Below, one piece after another: positions 8,109 to 10,222 of a stretch of 10,222 nucleotides of DNA. The notes under the pieces are model-generated. The model ran no database searches. It had not been told where the DNA came from and saw nothing but the letters and a program-made list of their open reading frames with translations. Position 1 is the stretch's first letter; the number at the start of each line of letters is the position of its first letter. The stretch is from Actinomycetota bacterium (lineage in GTDB: Bacteria; Actinomycetota; Acidimicrobiia; Spongiisociales; UBA11373), in contig DNGH01000227.1 of the NCBI GenBank assembly GCA_003486285.1, forward strand, positions 1 through 10,222, given 5' to 3'. Position numbers and translations under genes: made by a program.

Positions 8109-9272
8109 TCAGTATCCGACTGTGTAGAACGGACCACCGACGGTGCCGGCCGCGATGTCCTCGAGAAGCTGCGCGACCTCGGCCGCCAGCTCGTCGGACA
8201 CCCGATCGTCCCAATCGTGGAACTCGGAGAGACCCACGCCGCCATTGGTCAGGTCACCGAGGAATGCCCCCGGCGTCCACACGCCATTGGCCTGATCCGT
8301 GATCGCCTGGGTGATGAACGGCGCAATCGCCTTCTCCACCGTGGTCAGCCACAGACCCTGGTACTGCGCAGGCATCGCGAAGTACGCATCGGCATCTACG
8401 CCGACCAGCGCCACCTCGATGTCCAGGTCGAGGATCGCATCACCTGCAGGCAGGTTGATGGCGCCGCCGACCGGGATGATCACGTCACAATCCTCCTGGA
8501 ACAGGCCTTCTGCGGTGCTCCGCGCCAGGCCCATGTCGGTGAAGCTGCCCGTGAAGATGCCGTTCTTGGCCACCGGGTCCCATCCGAGGACGGTGACCTC
8601 GGTGTCCTTGATCTCGTTGTAGTACAGGGCGCCACGGGTGAAGCCGTCCATGAAGATCGACACGGTCGGGAAGTTGGCACCGCCGTAGGTGCAGAGCACC
8701 CCGGTCTGGGTCACGCCGGCGGCGAGATAGCCGGCGGCAAAGGCGGCCTGGTCGGTCTGATAGACGAGCTCACGCACATTCGGCAGGGCCAACGGTGCGA
8801 ACGACGCATCGGTCAGCACGTTGTCGATCATCGTCCAGATGATCTCCGGGTGCGCGTCCGCGTTGATCGCCGTCACCTCGCCGAGGGCGAAGCCCACGGT
8901 CACGATGTGCTCACAGCCCTGGGCGATCATCTGGTCGATGTTCGGCTGCCAGTCCGTGGAGTCGTCCGACTCGAGGTAGAACGAGTCCTCAGTGGCAACG
9001 CCCGCGGCCATCGCGGCCTGCACGCCCTCCCAGGCGCTGGCGTTGAAGCTGCGGTCGTCGACACCGGCCAGGTCGGTCACCAGGCAGGTCTTGATCGCCG
9101 CTACCGGCGCCGCGGTGGTGGTCGACTCGGCAGCAGTCGTCGTGACTGCAGCGGTGGTAGTCGTGGCTGCGGCAGTCGTGGTGGTGGTGGTGGTTGCGTC
9201 GTCATCGCCGCACGCCGCCACCACCAGCGCAAACGCCGCCAGCAGCACGGCAAAGCTCAAGTGCTTCCTCAT
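8109..9272 (-). CDS. BMP-family substrate-binding lipoprotein
   Basis: 387 residues from the ATG at 9272-9270, chosen because AGGAG (9284-9280) is 7 nt upstream and the signal peptide begins there (MRKHLSF); an ATG at 9314 would put 14 polar residues before it. The signal peptide runs to a lipobox ending VVAAC with Cys21 as the lipidated residue. A Thr/Ala-rich linker follows (about 26-58). The BMP fold (PnrA/TmpC-like) has VDDRSFNASAWEGV (71-84), QAAFAAGYLAAGV (175-187) and YGGANFP (196-202). It is anchored outside the membrane and delivers solute to the permeases encoded downstream. BMP proteins bind purine nucleosides in known cases, riboflavin in others; the sequence alone does not decide. 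First gene of the importer operon, followed by a strong terminator. Confidence 0.93.
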   Translation of the reverse strand: MRKHLSFAVLLAAFALVVAACGDDDATTTTTTTAAATTTTAAVTTTAAESTTTAAPVAAIKTCLVTDLAGVDDRSFNASAWEGVQAAMAAGVATEDSFYLESDDSTDWQPNIDQMIAQGCEHIVTVGFALGEVTAINADAHPEIIWTMIDNVLTDASFAPLALPNVRELVYQTDQAAFAAGYLAAGVTQTGVLCTYGGANFPTVSIFMDGFTRGALYYNEIKDTEVTVLGWDPVAKNGIFTGSFTDMGLARSTAEGLFQEDCDVIIPVGGAINLPAGDAILDLDIEVALVGVDADAYFAMPAQYQGLWLTTVEKAIAPFITQAITDQANGVWTPGAFLGDLTNGGVGLSEFHDWDDRVSDELAAEVAQLLEDIAAGTVGGPFYTVGY

Positions 9273-9299
9273 GAAGTTGCTCCTATGAATGGATTGCCA

Positions 9300-9315
9300 T
9301 GTGCCAAAAGGCACA
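9300..9315. promoter_or_regulatory. Perfect inverted repeat in the lipoprotein leader, possible operator
   Basis: TGTGCCAAAAGGCACA is a perfect 6-bp inverted repeat with a 4-nt centre. It lies between the -10 (9326-9321, minus) and the Shine-Dalgarno (9284-9280), about at the predicted transcription start. It could be an operator for a dimeric repressor that blocks initiation, or a small hairpin at the 5' end of the mRNA. No U-tract follows, so it is not a terminator. Confidence 0.5.
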
Positions 9316-9320
9316 AGCTG

Positions 9321-9349
9321 ATTCTAGGGGTCCGCCGGGGTGGCCGTAA
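9321..9349 (-). promoter_or_regulatory. Candidate promoter of the importer operon
   Basis: TAGAAT (9326-9321, minus) is a good -10 box, five of six to TATAAT. TTACGG (9349-9344) lies 17 bp upstream as a weak -35. Predicted start near 9314, giving a leader of about 42 nt that holds the inverted repeat and the AGGAG site. Confidence 0.55.
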
Positions 9350-9409
9350 CCAGGCTGCGCGGTGACTGCGTTCGCCACGCGTGCTGTGGATAAGTTACCC
9401 GAGAAGTCG

Positions 9410-9510
9410 CCAGTCTCCAGTCTCCAGTCACCAGTCGGAATGGTCCAGGGGGGACTGGCGACCGGGGACTGGGGACGATGCTGGAGACTGGAGACTGAGG
9501 ACTGGAGACT
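9410..9510. repeat. Heptad hairpin array D, downstream of clpC
   Basis: Left arm 9410-9437: CCAGTCT twice, CCAGTCA, CCAGTCG. After a spacer, a middle block 9453-9476 is GACTGGC, GACCGGG, GACTGGG and GAC. Right arm 9483-9510: GGAGACT twice, GAGGACT, GGAGACT. Here the arms match well: 9411-9423 is perfectly complementary to 9485-9497 (13 bp). The middle block can also pair with the left arm, so two alternative folds exist. It ends 21 nt from the clpC stop. No T-tract is present. Confidence 0.87.
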
Positions 9511-9531
9511 CGCCGGGCCGGGGGCCCGGCG
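9511..9531 (-). terminator. GC hairpin next to the clpC stop
   Basis: CGCCGGG (9511-9517) and CCCGGCG (9525-9531) form a 7-bp all-GC stem with a 7-nt loop, directly abutting the clpC stop codon (9534-9532, minus). Heptad array D follows at once in the transcript instead of a U-tract. Likely a 3' end or stability element of clpC mRNA rather than a standard intrinsic terminator. Confidence 0.45.
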
Positions 9532-10222
9532 TCAGCCTTCGCTGCCGGCCATGGCCACCGTGGGCTGGTCCGGCGTTTCGACGGTCGCAAAGGACAACTG
9601 ATCGGGATCCTCGGGATCCAACTCGACCAGGATCGTGGCATTGGCCGGGAACTCCCCGAACAGCACCTTCTCCGAGAGCGGATCCTCGAGCATGCGTTGG
9701 ATGGCACGGCGCAGCGGGCGGGCGCCGAGCTGCGGGTCGTAGCCCTTGGTCGCCAGTATCGCCTTGGCCTCGTCGGTGAGCACCAGGTCGAGCGCCTGCG
9801 ACTTCAGCTGTTCCCGGACCCGATTCAGCATCAGGTCGACGATCGACTTGACCTCGGCGAGGGTGAGCTCGTGGAACACGATCACCTCGTCGATCCGGTT
9901 GAGGAACTCGGGGCGGAACTGCTTCTTCAGCGCCTCGGTGACCTTCTCCTTGATGCGCTCGTAGGACAGCTCGTCGGTCTCGTTGGCGAACCCGATCGCC
10001 TTGCGCTTGAGATCCTGCGTGCCCAGGTTCGAGGTCATGATGATCACGGTGTTCTTGAAGTCCACCGTGCGTCCCTGGGAGTCGGTGAGCCGGCCGTCCT
10101 CGAGGATCTGCAGCAGTGTGTTGAACACGTCCGGGTGGGCCTTCTCGATCTCGTCGAAGAGCACGACGGAGAACGGCTTGCGGCGCACCGCCTCGGTCAA
10201 CTGGCCGCCCTCGTCGTAGCCG
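9532..10222 (-). CDS. clpC: ClpC ATPase, C-terminal part of the second AAA+ domain
   Basis: Partial: the last 229 residues, entering from the right edge in frame (first full residues GYDEGGQLTEAVRRKP). ClpC is the Hsp100 unfoldase that feeds substrates to ClpP; in actinobacteria the ClpC1 form is usually essential. Visible: Walker B VVLFDEIEKAH of the second AAA+ domain, the pore-side segment LEDGRLTDSQGRTVDFKN, sensor-1 region IIMTSN, the ClpP-docking loop IGF (9996-9988, in KRKAIGFAN), the arginine-rich FRPEFLNRIDE segment, and the C-terminal small domain with GARPLRRAIQRMLEDPLSE. The IGF loop separates ClpC from ClpB. It ends with a short acidic tail. It points toward the importer operon, 259 bp away, with array D between. 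Confidence 0.95.
   Translation of the reverse strand, partial: GYDEGGQLTEAVRRKPFSVVLFDEIEKAHPDVFNTLLQILEDGRLTDSQGRTVDFKNTVIIMTSNLGTQDLKRKAIGFANETDELSYERIKEKVTEALKKQFRPEFLNRIDEVIVFHELTLAEVKSIVDLMLNRVREQLKSQALDLVLTDEAKAILATKGYDPQLGARPLRRAIQRMLEDPLSEKVLFGEFPANATILVELDPEDPDQLSFATVETPDQPTVAMAGSEG

Noticed and set aside
9100..9200. GTG/GTC triplet run resembling a microsatellite
   Set aside because: It is the coding sequence of the Thr/Ala linker in the lipoprotein, a common feature of secreted actinobacterial proteins.
9270..9314. ATG at 9314 as the lipoprotein start
   Set aside because: It would overlap the predicted start site and palindrome and place polar residues before the signal peptide; the ATG at 9272 has AGGAG 7 nt upstream.
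9532..10200. TTG at 10200 as a start for a short ClpC-like protein
   Set aside because: The frame continues in register to the window edge with the conserved ClpC residues GYDEGGQ, so this is the interior of a full-length clpC.

Overview
The window is high-GC DNA with dense coding and mostly minus-strand genes. It looks like a chromosomal segment of an actinobacterium, possibly a deep or uncultured lineage such as Acidimicrobiia. The clues are the gene set (clpC, radA, disA, a lysine-rich histone-like protein), TANNNT -10 hexamers sitting 6-10 nt before several start codons (leaderless style), and a Thr-rich lipoprotein linker. The taxonomic placement is inference.

Layout from left to right: (1) 1-291, minus: the N-terminal 97 residues of a histone H1-like protein made of pentapeptides ending in KK, running off the left edge. 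(2) 443-1504, minus: disA, diadenylate cyclase. (3) 1598-2914, minus: radA/sms. (4) 2924-3040, minus: a possible 38-residue membrane protein just before radA. (5) 3081-3938, plus: a zinc-ribbon, single-TM, discoidin-like protein, the only plus-strand gene. (6) 4026-9272, minus: a complete BMP-type (nucleoside-like) ABC importer in the transcription order lipoprotein, two-domain ATPase, permease, permease. The last three are joined by ATGA overlaps. A strong UUCG-capped terminator separates the lipoprotein gene from the ATPase gene. (7) 9532-10222, minus: the C-terminal 229 residues of ClpC, running off the right edge. No gene-free stretch exceeds 300 bases; the longest is 9273-9531.

The gene order is informative. 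In Firmicutes clpC, radA and disA are consecutive in one operon (ctsR-mcsA-mcsB-clpC-radA-disA). Here they keep order and strand, but the importer and the discoidin-like gene lie between clpC and radA. DisA makes c-di-AMP and scans DNA; RadA is a recombination ATPase that binds and restrains DisA in mycobacteria; ClpC unfolds proteins for ClpP. The importer probably brings in nucleosides or a related solute.

The most unusual signal is a family of four heptanucleotide repeat arrays (341-440, 1543-1618, 3943-4012, 9410-9510). Each sits directly 3' of a gene and uses its own heptad. Each is built as two facing arms that can fold into a long hairpin. In three of the four arrays the arms differ at fixed positions in every heptad. 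One array supplies the final codons and stop of radA, and two arrays bracket the importer operon. They recall the heptameric STRR repeats of cyanobacteria, but I know of no description of them in this setting.
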